A DNA stretch of 64,000 bases from Pseudomonas sp. BCA17. GTDB taxonomy: Bacteria; Pseudomonadota; Gammaproteobacteria; Pseudomonadales; Pseudomonadaceae. The notes under the pieces are model-generated. The model saw only the letters and a program-made list of their open reading frames with translations, was not told the DNA's origin and ran no database searches. A program made the translations under genes and the position numbers. The stretch is taken from contig NZ_SGWI01000006.1 of the NCBI RefSeq assembly GCF_004519405.1, positions 62,001 through 126,000 on the forward strand, written 5' to 3'. Every line of letters starts with the position of its first letter. Position 1 is the first letter of the stretch. This document shows positions 16,642 to 24,476 of the stretch, one piece after another.

Positions 16642-17910
16642 ATGCCGATCACGTTTCGCTCGTCGCTGATTTTGACCCTGGTGGTCGTGCTGACCGGTAT
16701 CGGCGCGGGCCTGGGCGGAATGCTCCTGGCGCTGCTGCTGCACGGCATTCAACACCTGGCGTACGGCTATAGCCTCGACAGCCTGGCCAGCCATGAAACC
16801 TTTTTGTGGGGCGTAACCGCTGCCGCCCCCCAGCGCCGTTTGCAGGTGCTGATGCTGTGCGGTGTGGTCGCCGGGCTGGGCTGGTGGACGATCTATCGCT
16901 ATGGCCGCCCGCTGGTGAGCATCAAGCAGGCCGTGTCTGCAAGCATGCCGGCCATGCCGCCCAAGACCACCCTCGCCCACGCCCTCTTGCAGATCATCAC
17001 CGTGGCCCTCGGCTCGCCCCTGGGTCGTGAGGTGGCGCCCCGTGAGGTGGGCGCACTGGTGGCCACATGGCTGTCCCGGCGCGCACGACTTGAGCCGCAC
17101 ATGCACCGGCTGCTCGTCGCTTGCGGTGCGGGCGCCGGGCTGGCGGCGGTGTACAACGTGCCATTGGGCGGCGCGGTGTTTGTACTGGAAGTGCTGGTGG
17201 GTGCATTCAGTTGGCCGGCGGCACTGATTGCGTTGGCCACTTCGGCGATTGGCGCAGCGGTGGCGTGGATCGGGCTGGGCGCGGAATCGCAGTACGTGGT
17301 ACCGCATTTCGTGCTGAGCCCGGCACTGATCGCCTGGGCCGTGGTATGCGGGCCGGTGTTCGGCGTGGCCGCCTACGGATTCACCCGCCTGACCGGAGCC
17401 GCGAGGGCCAACGCAGCACGAGGGTGGCGCCTGCCGGTACTGGCGTTGATCAACTTTACGCTGATTGGCGGGTTGGCCATGCTGCTGCCGCAGATCCTCG
17501 GCAATGGCAAAGGCCCGGCGCAATTAGGCTTCGACAATGAGCTGAGCATCGGCCTTGCCGCCGTGCTGCTGGCGGCCAAGATACTGGTCACCGTCGCCAC
17601 CCTGCGTGCCGGTGCCGAGGGTGGCCTGCTGACGCCCGGCCTCGCCAATGGCGCACTGCTGGCGATCATCCTCGGTGGTGCCTGGGGCCTGGTGTTCCCC
17701 GGCGCACCTCTGGGTGCCTTTGCGATCATCGGTGCGGCGGCGTTCCTGGCAGCCAGCATGAGCATGCCGATAACCGCGATTGTATTGGTGGCGGAGTTCA
17801 CCCGTATCGACCATGACTTTCTGGTGCCGATCATCCTGGCGGTAGTGGGCTCGGTGTGCGTGAGCAAGCTGTGCCAACGTTGGGAAAACACTGGAAAAAA
17901 GCCGGCCTAA
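16642..17910 (+). CDS. CLC-family chloride channel/antiporter
   Basis: A 422-residue polytopic membrane protein with about ten hydrophobic stretches. CLC landmarks are visible: GSPLGREVAPREVGA near residue 130 (equivalent of the GREGP segment with the gating Glu), AAVYNVPLGGAVFVLEV, and GAEGGLLTPGLANGALL (equivalent of GxFxP). The GREGP segment is altered to GREVAP. No CBS domains. Start at ATG 16642, with GGAG 7 bases upstream. Anion specificity is unknown. Confidence 0.82.
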   Translation: MPITFRSSLILTLVVVLTGIGAGLGGMLLALLLHGIQHLAYGYSLDSLASHETFLWGVTAAAPQRRLQVLMLCGVVAGLGWWTIYRYGRPLVSIKQAVSASMPAMPPKTTLAHALLQIITVALGSPLGREVAPREVGALVATWLSRRARLEPHMHRLLVACGAGAGLAAVYNVPLGGAVFVLEVLVGAFSWPAALIALATSAIGAAVAWIGLGAESQYVVPHFVLSPALIAWAVVCGPVFGVAAYGFTRLTGAARANAARGWRLPVLALINFTLIGGLAMLLPQILGNGKGPAQLGFDNELSIGLAAVLLAAKILVTVATLRAGAEGGLLTPGLANGALLAIILGGAWGLVFPGAPLGAFAIIGAAAFLAASMSMPITAIVLVAEFTRIDHDFLVPIILAVVGSVCVSKLCQRWENTGKKPA

Positions 17911-17973
17911 GCGCCATCCTTCGCGCTTTAAGCCGCCCCTCAGCGGCGCTCGACGTATAAAGGATATGCCCCC

Positions 17974-18528
17974 ATGCACGCCCAACCCCTCGCCCCTGCC
18001 GATTTCGAATTCATCGAAGACATCCTGCTCAAGTACGGTGACGATCATTCGGTGCTGAACCTGGCCGAACTCGACGGTTATTTCACCGCCTTGGTCTCCA
18101 GCCCCGCTCAGGTGGAAGTCGGCGAATGGTTTCCGGCGATCTGGGGCGGGCAAAACCCGGATTGGGAAAGCGTGGATGAGGCCCAGCGCTTCCTGGAACT
18201 GTGCGTACGCCATATGAATACCTTGGCGGCGCAACTGGTAACCGATACACAAGCGTTCAAGGCGCGTTTCGATGACACCGAACATCAGGGCCAAGTCGTC
18301 ACGCTCGCTGAAGAATGGTGCTTTGGCTATATCCGTGGTGCAGCCATCGGCAACTGGCCGGAGTTGCCGGCCGCCCAGGCCGCGGAGCTGGAAAAGATCT
18401 CCTGGTGCGCTGAACAGGACAACTTCGAATTGCCGGCAGACCTGGATGTAGGCGCCCATCAACAGCGGGTCAGCGAAATCGAACCGGCTGCGCGGGCGCT
18501 ACATGATTACTGGTTGGCCAAGCGTTAA
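17974..18528 (+). CDS. YecA/UPF0149-family protein
   Basis: A 184-residue soluble protein with the UPF0149 pattern LNLAELDGYFTALVSSP, VGEWFPAIWGG and EEWCFGYIRGAAI. Here the C-terminal SEC-C zinc motif found in longer YecA proteins is absent. AAGGA lies 8 bases before the ATG. Molecular function unknown; related YecA proteins bind ribosomes. It ends 6 bases from the convergent LPMO-like gene. Confidence 0.8.
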   Translation: MHAQPLAPADFEFIEDILLKYGDDHSVLNLAELDGYFTALVSSPAQVEVGEWFPAIWGGQNPDWESVDEAQRFLELCVRHMNTLAAQLVTDTQAFKARFDDTEHQGQVVTLAEEWCFGYIRGAAIGNWPELPAAQAAELEKISWCAEQDNFELPADLDVGAHQQRVSEIEPAARALHDYWLAKR

Positions 18529-18534
18529 GCAGGC

Positions 18535-19164
18535 TTATTTAAAGTCCAGGTCAAACGCCTGGTAGAACGCATTGCCGGTGTTGGCCACGATCCACATCAG
18601 CACCACCACGTGCCTGCCCTTCTTGCCCTTGGGCAGCTTCACCTGGTGCTCGACCTTGGCTTTGAGTTCGGCGGCGTGCTGGTAGTACGGCACCTGGGTG
18701 TAGAAATCCTCGAAGAATGGCGTGGGTTCCAACTGAGCGCGGCTGATGCGCAGTTTCGGGTCCCAGCCATCCTTAGTGATGAGCCAGCGATAACCGCGGG
18801 TGACGTGGGGGGCGGTGTATTCCCACTGCACCTTGAAGTCCTGGCCGGCCTCGACATTCAACAGCGGCCAGGTGAACGGCGTATTGAGCTTCTTGCTCAT
18901 CTCATCGTCGGTAAAGTTGACGCAGTCGCGATCGTCGGTTTTGCCGCCGCTCAGGATATGCCCATCGGCAGGCGGCGTGACGCTCTGGTCATCGGTTTGA
19001 TAAGGCGCTGGGAATGGCCCCGCGTTGAGTGCGGGAAAGTTTTTGCCGCCTTCCATCTCGTTGACTTGCCAGTTGCCCAGCAGCCCACGTTCCACGGCGA
19101 CCGCGCCACGGCTGGTCGGGGTCACGACGCGACCATGCCTGAGTTGAGTCTGGGGTTTGTTCAT
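18535..19164 (-). CDS. AA10-type lytic polysaccharide monooxygenase-like protein without signal peptide
   Basis: A 209-residue protein with the AA10/chitin-binding fold. His10 lies in RHGRVVTPTSRG, the histidine-brace residue that is normally the mature N-terminus. The second brace histidine is His120 in APHVTRGYRWLITKDGWDP, and a C-terminal aromatic (Phe208 in DLDFK) sits where the axial copper residue is expected. The start at 19164 has AAGGAG 8 bases upstream, and only nine polar residues precede His10, so there is no Sec or Tat signal. LPMOs oxidise chitin or cellulose; this one would need processing or another export route to form the copper site. Confidence 0.82.
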   Translation of the reverse strand: MNKPQTQLRHGRVVTPTSRGAVAVERGLLGNWQVNEMEGGKNFPALNAGPFPAPYQTDDQSVTPPADGHILSGGKTDDRDCVNFTDDEMSKKLNTPFTWPLLNVEAGQDFKVQWEYTAPHVTRGYRWLITKDGWDPKLRISRAQLEPTPFFEDFYTQVPYYQHAAELKAKVEHQVKLPKGKKGRHVVVLMWIVANTGNAFYQAFDLDFK

Positions 19165-19522
19165 TTCAGTCACTCCTTGATTGAAAACTCCCCGGGATGG
19201 GGAGTGACCTGAACTTACCCCATCACCCGCGCTTGTCCAGCGAGCCGCAGCGTAGGAAAAGTTACATGTCATGCATGTCCCATTGAGCAGACGCGTTTGT
19301 CTTGCGCCGGATTTGGGTGCACGCCTACCCTGCCAGGAGTCATCCACCTACAGGCCTTGTCCTGGAGCCGGTAGTTGTCAGAGCAACCCAAGAGCCGCCC
19401 GCGCTGCGGAAAATGCCGGTCGGCGGCGATCCCCGCTCGACAAGCACTGCGCCTATACCCGATTATTCGGGTCCGCCCGTTGGCCGCGCCAGCCACCTTG
19501 CCTTGACCAGGAGCCTTGTACC
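19165..19522. other. Intergenic region between divergent LPMO-like and EPSP synthase genes
   Basis: 358 bases hold the divergent promoters. I see no convincing sigma-70 consensus, hairpin or small gene here. The frame of the EPSP synthase stays open through this region, but its residues (many Arg, Pro and Cys) look non-coding. Confidence 0.4.
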
Positions 19523-20779
19523 TTGAGTTCGCAGAAAACCGTGACCGTGACACCGCCCAACTTCCCCCTGAACGGCAAGGTCGCGCCCCCCGGCTCCAAG
19601 TCCATTACCAACCGCGCCCTGCTGCTGGCGGCCCTGGCCAAGGGCACCAGCCGTTTGAGCGGTGCCCTGAAAAGCGATGACACCCGCCACATGTCGGTGG
19701 CGCTGCGCCAGATGGGCGTGACCATCGATGAGCCGGACGACACCACGTTCGTCGTCACCAGTGCGGGCAAACTGCAACTGCCTGCCCAACCGCTGTTCCT
19801 CGGCAATGCCGGCACCGCCATGCGCTTTCTCACCGCCGCCGTGGCCACCGTGCAAGGCACCGTCGTGCTGACCGGCGACGACTATATGCAAAAACGCCCG
19901 ATCGGACCGCTGCTGGACACCCTTGGCCAGAACGGTATCCGCGTCGACAGCCCCACCGGCTGCCCGCCGGTGACCGTGCACGGGGTGGGCAAGGTGCAAG
20001 CCCAGCGGTTTGAAATCGACGGCGGTTTGTCCAGCCAGTACGTGTCGGCCCTGTTGATGCTCGCGGCCTGCGGCGAAGCGCCGATTGAAGTGGCGTTGAC
20101 CGGCAAGGACATCGGCGCCCGTGGCTACGTGGACCTGACCCTGGACTGCATGCGGGCCTTCGGCGCGAAGGTCGATGTGGTCGACGACACCACCTGGCGA
20201 GTGGCCCCGACCGGCTATACCGCCCATGATTACCTGATCGAACCCGACGCCTCTGCCGCCACCTACTTATGGGCCGCTGAAGTGTTGACCGGTGGCCGCA
20301 TAGACATCGGCGTGGCGGCGCAGGACTTCACCCAGCCGGACGCCAAGGCCCAGGCCGTGATCGCGCAGTTCCCCAACATGCAGGCCGAGGTGATCGGTTC
20401 GCAGATGCAGGACGCGATCCCCACCCTGGCGGTGCTCGCCGCGTTCAACAACACGCCGGTGCGCTTCACGGAACTGGCCAACCTGCGCGTGAAGGAATGC
20501 GACCGCGTGCAGGCCCTGCACGACGGTCTCAACGAAATCCGCCCGGGCCTTGCGACCATCGAAGGCGACGATCTGTTGGTGGCGAGCGACCCCGCACTGG
20601 CCGGCACAGCCTGCACCGCATTGATCGACACCCATGCCGACCACCGCATCGCCATGTGCTTTGCCCTGGCCGGGCTGAAAGTCTCGGGGATTCGCATCCA
20701 AGACCCGGACTGCGTGGCCAAGACCTATCCTGAATACTGGAACGCCCTGGGTAGCCTCGGGGTGGCGCTGAGCTACTAA
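19523..20779 (+). CDS. aroA: 3-phosphoshikimate 1-carboxyvinyltransferase (EPSP synthase), stand-alone
   Basis: A 418-residue enzyme of the shikimate pathway that adds enolpyruvate to shikimate-3-phosphate. Family landmarks: PPGSKSITNRALLLAAL (16-32), SDDTRHM, LFLGNAGTAMRFLTA (91-105), KRPIGPL, GGLSSQYVSALLM, LRVKECDR and DTHADHRIAMCFAL. TTG start at 19523, with AGGAG 9 bases upstream; GTG at 19541 is an alternative. Pseudomonads usually also encode a TyrA-AroA fusion, so this may be a second copy. Residue 102 is Phe where E. coli AroA has Pro101, a position linked to glyphosate sensitivity. Confidence 0.9.
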   Translation: MSSQKTVTVTPPNFPLNGKVAPPGSKSITNRALLLAALAKGTSRLSGALKSDDTRHMSVALRQMGVTIDEPDDTTFVVTSAGKLQLPAQPLFLGNAGTAMRFLTAAVATVQGTVVLTGDDYMQKRPIGPLLDTLGQNGIRVDSPTGCPPVTVHGVGKVQAQRFEIDGGLSSQYVSALLMLAACGEAPIEVALTGKDIGARGYVDLTLDCMRAFGAKVDVVDDTTWRVAPTGYTAHDYLIEPDASAATYLWAAEVLTGGRIDIGVAAQDFTQPDAKAQAVIAQFPNMQAEVIGSQMQDAIPTLAVLAAFNNTPVRFTELANLRVKECDRVQALHDGLNEIRPGLATIEGDDLLVASDPALAGTACTALIDTHADHRIAMCFALAGLKVSGIRIQDPDCVAKTYPEYWNALGSLGVALSY

Positions 20780-20811
20780 GCCGGCAGCGTCGGAATGGGG
20801 AGGCCATGCAC

Positions 20812-21201
20812 ATGACAATTCGCCAACCCTGCCCACCCGGCGCTTGCGTCTGCGATCGCGAACAATTGCTGGACGTGCCCGGTGCCGACTTGCGCATCCT
20901 GCACTTGACGCGCCAGGAAGAAAAACGCCTGATCGAACGCCTCGAAGACCTCAAAAGCCTGCAAGACCTGGAACACATGCAACAGCGGATGTATGAGCTA
21001 TTGGGTATCCGCCTGCACATCGCACCGGGGCATACGGAGGTCAAGAGCATGCGTGGGATTCAGATCGTCATCGATGAGCTGCCCGGCATGTGTCGCAAGA
21101 CCCGGCAGGCCATCCCGGCGGCGATTCGTCGCGGTATGGAGAAACGCCCGGAAATCGCCTACCGCTTGCTGGACGCCCACGACCTGTTTCGCGAAGGCTG
21201 A
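20812..21201 (+). CDS. Conserved hypothetical protein with N-terminal Cys cluster
   Basis: A 129-residue soluble protein I do not recognise. It opens with PCPPGACVCDRE (a CxxxxCxC cluster), continues with a charged, probably coiled-coil stretch RQEEKRLIERLEDLKSLQDLEHMQQRMYELL (about 34-64), and has a basic C-terminal half. Start 20812 is preferred because GGGGAGG lies 8 bases upstream; the ATG at 20806 is too close. It follows aroA by 32 bases. A small metal- or nucleic-acid-binding role is a guess only. Confidence 0.7.
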   Translation: MTIRQPCPPGACVCDREQLLDVPGADLRILHLTRQEEKRLIERLEDLKSLQDLEHMQQRMYELLGIRLHIAPGHTEVKSMRGIQIVIDELPGMCRKTRQAIPAAIRRGMEKRPEIAYRLLDAHDLFREG

Positions 21202-21202
21202 A

Positions 21203-21802
21203 TCAGCTGGCGACCGGCTCGTGCTGGAACACCCGCTGCCCGATCGCCTTCGCGGTCTGCAAATGCGTTTGGGCCGTGCCGCTTTCCGATTCCAGCAACA
21301 ACTCGGACGTCACCACCTGCGCCCCGCAGTAATCAAAGATTCCGTAGTCGATTTGCGTGCGCATGGCCTGGGCATAGCCGTGCCGCTCAAACGCGCTTTC
21401 ATCCGCCGCGCCGACCGCCAGCAGGTGCACCTGCAAATGGCGCAGTTTTTTCACCACCGGCAGGTCCGGGCCGTAATCGATCGCCCAACCGTTGACGAAC
21501 ACGCGGTCCACCCAGCCTTTGAGCAAGCCCGGCAACGACCACCAATAAATCGGAAACACCAGCACCAGCGCATCGGCGCGATCAATGCGCGCTTGCTCGG
21601 CGAACACATCGGCCGGTGGGGTGGCACGGGTGCGATGCACAAGGTGGTCAGCGGCGGTGTAGCGCGGATCGAAGCCTTCGCCGGCGAGGTCGGCGAACTC
21701 ATGGCTGTGGCCCGACGCGGTGAGCCCCGCGGCGACCTGCGCAGCCAGGCTATGGGTGAGGGATTTGGGGTCGTGATGAGCAACAACGATCAAAGCGTGC
21801 AT
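21203..21802 (-). CDS. NAD(P)H-dependent flavodoxin-fold oxidoreductase (quinone reductase type)
   Basis: A 199-residue protein of the flavodoxin_2 family. ALIVVAHHDPKSLTHSLA starts the FMN/FAD-binding fold, and FPIYWWSLPGLLKGWVDRVFVNGWAI is the typical NQO1/MdaB/KefF-like active-site stretch. It is divergent from a TetR-type gene with palindromes in the 83-base gap, so that regulator probably controls it in response to an electrophile or quinone (inference). Confidence 0.85.
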   Translation of the reverse strand: MHALIVVAHHDPKSLTHSLAAQVAAGLTASGHSHEFADLAGEGFDPRYTAADHLVHRTRATPPADVFAEQARIDRADALVLVFPIYWWSLPGLLKGWVDRVFVNGWAIDYGPDLPVVKKLRHLQVHLLAVGAADESAFERHGYAQAMRTQIDYGIFDYCGAQVVTSELLLESESGTAQTHLQTAKAIGQRVFQHEPVAS

Positions 21803-21820
21803 GACATTATCTCCCTTTCA

Positions 21821-21839
21821 GTTTAGGCTGAACCTAAAC
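21821..21839. promoter_or_regulatory. Inverted repeat, likely operator
   Basis: GTTTAGG and CCTAAAC flank a 5-base spacer, a perfect 7-bp inverted repeat, 19 bases before the oxidoreductase start. It is a candidate binding site for the divergent TetR-type protein. Confidence 0.5.
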
Positions 21840-21846
21840 TACTTTT

Positions 21847-21870
21847 AGTAAGTTACTCCCAGTAAGTTAC
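21847..21870. promoter_or_regulatory. Tandem AGTAAGTTAC repeats, likely operator
   Basis: Two exact 10-bp copies (21847-21856 and 21861-21870), 14 bases apart. The first, extended by one base, is an odd-centred palindrome AGTAAGTTACT. They lie 16-39 bases before the TetR-type start, consistent with autoregulation. Confidence 0.5.
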
Positions 21871-21885
21871 GTTTGGTATATAAGC

Positions 21886-22518
21886 ATGTCAAGCCATGAA
21901 TCACCTGCGCCACGTCGGCGTTTATCCCGCGAAGATCGCTTTCGCCAATTGCTCGATGTGGCCTGGCAACTGGTGCGCGAGGAAGGCACCGACGCCCTGA
22001 CCCTGGGCCGCCTGGCGGAACTGGCGGGCGTCACCAAGCCGGTGGTGTATGACCATTTCGTCACGCGTGCGGGGTTGTTGGCTGCACTGTATGAAGATTT
22101 TGACCGGCGGCAGAATCAGCAATTTGCCGAGGCCATCGAAGCCAGCGCGGCGACCCTGGAAGATCGGGCCTGGGTGATCGCCGCGTGTTATGTCGATTGT
22201 GTCCTGCTGCAAGGCCGGGAAATCCCGGGCGTGATCGCAGCGCTGAGCAGTTCGCCAGAGCTGGAAACCCTCAAACGCCGCTACGAGGCGATCTTCCTCG
22301 ATAAATGCCGCGATGCGCTGTCGCCCTATGCGCCGGGGGCCCAGGTTACCCAGGCCGGCTTGCGCGCCATGCTCGGTGCCGCTGAAGCGTTATCCCATGC
22401 GGCCGCCAGCGGCGAGATCAGCCGCGAAGAAGCGCAACAGGAACTGCTGGCGACCATCCTGGCGATGGTCAATCGCGGTTCAAATGGGCGCGCCGTGCGT
22501 TCAACCACGGTTCTGTAG
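21886..22518 (+). CDS. TetR/AcrR-family transcriptional regulator
   Basis: A 210-residue protein with an N-terminal TetR HTH: FRQLLDVAWQLVREEGTDALTLGRLAELAGVTKPVVYDHFVTRAGLLAALYEDF (about 20-72). A helical ligand-binding domain follows. It is divergent from the flavodoxin-fold oxidoreductase, the likely target. Its last 18 bases overlap the convergent GNAT gene. Confidence 0.88.
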   Translation: MSSHESPAPRRRLSREDRFRQLLDVAWQLVREEGTDALTLGRLAELAGVTKPVVYDHFVTRAGLLAALYEDFDRRQNQQFAEAIEASAATLEDRAWVIAACYVDCVLLQGREIPGVIAALSSSPELETLKRRYEAIFLDKCRDALSPYAPGAQVTQAGLRAMLGAAEALSHAAASGEISREEAQQELLATILAMVNRGSNGRAVRSTTVL

Positions 22519-23169
22519 AAACAACTGCACCTTGCGTGTCAGTTGGTCGAGATGACGGTCACGCTGTTTCTCGGCGTCCACCATGGCGCGCTTGCCATGT
22601 TTTTGCAGCAGGTACGTGTGAATCTGCCGCACCTCCAACGAGCGGTAGATGGACGCCACGTCCAGCACGCCCATCAGGCCATCGGTGCCATAGTCGCGGG
22701 TGTTCATCAGCACCTGCGTACCGCGTGCGCCGCGCACTTGAAAGCCCATGGCTTCGAAGGCCGAGACCTTTTCGACCGCGCACGCCAGTTCGGCGTGGGG
22801 ATAACGTGCCAGTACCTCCTGCAGCATCGCCCGCGCCACGCCCTGGCGGCGAAAGCTTGCCTGCACCGCCATGAAGGCAATACCGCAGGCTTGCGGGTCA
22901 TCCTTCACGGGCAGGTACAGGCAAAAACCGATCACCTGTTCCGCCTCCATCGCCACCACCAATTCGACTGCAATGCCCTTCGACCCGTCCAGGGCTTCCA
23001 GGTACAGGTGCACCTCAAAACCGATAGCGTACTGGTAGATGTTGTAGAGCAAATTGCTCGGCGGCAGCGCGACACTGCTGATGTCGGTGAGGTTGTCCAC
23101 CACCATCTGCAGGATCTGGCCATTGATAGGCTCGGGGCACGGCGTGGTGTAGCGGGTAAGGCTGAACAT
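22501..23169 (-). CDS. GNAT-family N-acetyltransferase with C-terminal extension
   Basis: A 222-residue protein. The acetyl-CoA motif is IAFMAVQASFRRQGVARAMLQEVL (about 99-122), with the Q/R-x-x-G-x-A loop, followed by VEKVSAFEAMGFQV. The last 70 residues (ASIYRSLEVRQIHTYLLQKHGKRAMVDAEKQRDRHLDQL...) form a charged helix not seen in minimal GNATs. Start at ATG 23169, with AGGAA upstream; the longer frame lacks a ribosome site. Substrate unknown. Confidence 0.8.
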   Translation of the reverse strand: MFSLTRYTTPCPEPINGQILQMVVDNLTDISSVALPPSNLLYNIYQYAIGFEVHLYLEALDGSKGIAVELVVAMEAEQVIGFCLYLPVKDDPQACGIAFMAVQASFRRQGVARAMLQEVLARYPHAELACAVEKVSAFEAMGFQVRGARGTQVLMNTRDYGTDGLMGVLDVASIYRSLEVRQIHTYLLQKHGKRAMVDAEKQRDRHLDQLTRKVQLFLQNRG

Positions 23170-23226
23170 GCAAATTCCTGGGTTTCGCGTCAAGGCAGCG
23201 GCGATTGTACCTGTTGCAGGCACACC

Positions 23227-23403
23227 TCAAGCAAACAGCCGGTCGCGGAACAGCGCCTGGGTCAGCGCTTGGGGGGCAGACGCCGGCGCCGCCCTCAACG
23301 TAATCTCTCGGATGCACTGAAAAGACTGGGGAACCCTGTAAGAACAGGGTTTTCCAGTTGCATTCAAAGCAACGTAATACGCCACCTCTACGGCAAAACT
23401 CAC
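23227..23403 (-). CDS. Possible 58-residue ORF coupled to the glycosyltransferase stop
   Basis: A GTG codon at 23403 overlaps the TGA of the glycosyltransferase gene (GTGA), and the frame runs 58 codons to TGA at 23227. The product would start SFAVEVAYYVALNATG and end ALTQALFRDRLFA. I recognise no family. The second half uses typical G/C-rich Pseudomonas codons; the first half does not. An 8-bp hairpin (23332-23351) lies inside. It could equally be a decayed gene tail or repeat fragment. Confidence 0.3.
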   Translation of the reverse strand: MSFAVEVAYYVALNATGKPCSYRVPQSFQCIREITLRAAPASAPQALTQALFRDRLFA

Positions 23404-24194
23404 CAGGCTCTCAGGGGGTTGCCTTTGGTAATGTGCTCGTACATCCGAACCCTACGGTGATTGCGCGCATAACCGCCCATTGCAGATACAGTGCCGCTTT
23501 GGATGTGATCGAGGTAACGGAACATCGTTCGCGGTGAAATAAAACGCACCTGGTAGCCCTGGGCAGTCATTCGATCCTGCAGTTCATACCCCGGATTGCG
23601 CTTGTCCATTTGAAAGTGAAACCCGTGTTGTTTGATGAGTCTCGCATTCCAAAGCGTGCAAAAGCTCTTCAGGTGAACCTCTCGATACGGCTTGGGCGCC
23701 CTCGCCTGCACACCGAGCGCCAATAGACTCCGTCGGGCGTAGTGTTTGCAAAAACGTGAGGCCAGGCGCCAGGCCGAGCGAACCACACCTCGATCCAGTT
23801 GCTCCAGGCACCCGACGGCGGCCACTTCTCGCGGCCCCTTGCATTGCTCGATCATCATGGCAAAGACTGCCGGGTCATAGATGAAGGTGTCGGTGTGCAA
23901 CAGAAACAAATAGTCGGTTTCAACCCGCGCCAGAGCAAGATCCAGAGCCCGGCCATGGGCAATGTTTCCCGCCTCGGGGTCGCTGTGCTTGCGTTCGACT
24001 AATTGAATCCAGTCGAGCGTGCGCAAGTACTCACTGCTTGCATCGTCGGATTGGTTATCCACCACAATCACCGGAACACTTGCCCCGCGCAGAGCCTCCT
24101 GCAGAAGCGTGAGACAGGTTTTGGTCAGATCAAGTGTTTTGTAGTTAACCAACGCAATGCTGTAGTTGGCTGTCGTTGTAAGTGGACCGGACAT
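23400..24194 (-). CDS. Family 2 glycosyltransferase
   Basis: A 264-residue GT-A fold enzyme. YSIALVNYKTLDLTKTCLTLL and PVIVVDNQSDDAS form the nucleotide-sugar site. HGRALDLALARVETDYLFLLHTDTF carries the DxD-like metal motif (HTDT). No membrane helices. It transfers a sugar from a nucleotide donor, probably to a surface polysaccharide; donor and acceptor are unknown. No polysaccharide genes are adjacent, and base composition looks less GC-rich than its neighbours, suggesting acquisition (impression only). Confidence 0.82.
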   Translation of the reverse strand: MSGPLTTTANYSIALVNYKTLDLTKTCLTLLQEALRGASVPVIVVDNQSDDASSEYLRTLDWIQLVERKHSDPEAGNIAHGRALDLALARVETDYLFLLHTDTFIYDPAVFAMMIEQCKGPREVAAVGCLEQLDRGVVRSAWRLASRFCKHYARRSLLALGVQARAPKPYREVHLKSFCTLWNARLIKQHGFHFQMDKRNPGYELQDRMTAQGYQVRFISPRTMFRYLDHIQSGTVSAMGGYARNHRRVRMYEHITKGNPLRAW

Positions 24195-24266
24195 AATCTA
24201 TGGAACCTCGATGATTTAACCGAAATCGCGCAAGACGTTCTTAACGTTGTAGAGACGTTCTCACGG

Positions 24267-24476
24267 TCAATTCGAACGCGAGACATCATTGCTGGAAGTG
24301 TTCTGATTGCTGGCAGTGGCTGTAGCCGTGGTAGACCCTGACTCTTTGAGCGTGGTCATGGCGGTTACCCTTGCCGCTTCCATCTTGGCTGTCACGGTGT
24401 CGCCACCGCCTTCCGCCATTGCGGCGACGGAGGCAGTCATCAAGGTCACGATCACAAGGGCTTTAAGGCTTTTCAT
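24267..24476 (-). CDS. Small secreted protein, PtrA N-terminal-like
   Basis: A 69-residue protein. It starts with a clear Sec signal, MKSLKALVIVTLMTASVAAMA, cleaved before EGGGDTVTAKMEAARVTAM. The AEGG...D...R/KME-AR pattern recalls the PtrA-like co-regulatory proteins of Pseudomonas. The C-terminus is Ser/Thr/Asn-rich and disordered. The ATG at 24476 has GGAG 7 bases upstream. PtrA in P. aeruginosa is copper-induced and affects type III secretion; here that function is not shown. Confidence 0.7.
   Translation of the reverse strand: MKSLKALVIVTLMTASVAAMAEGGGDTVTAKMEAARVTAMTTLKESGSTTATATASNQNTSSNDVSRSN

Noticed and set aside
19271..19522. An 84-codon N-terminal extension of AroA
   Set aside because: No family member has it, its composition is Arg/Pro/Cys-rich, and a ribosome site supports the later TTG start.
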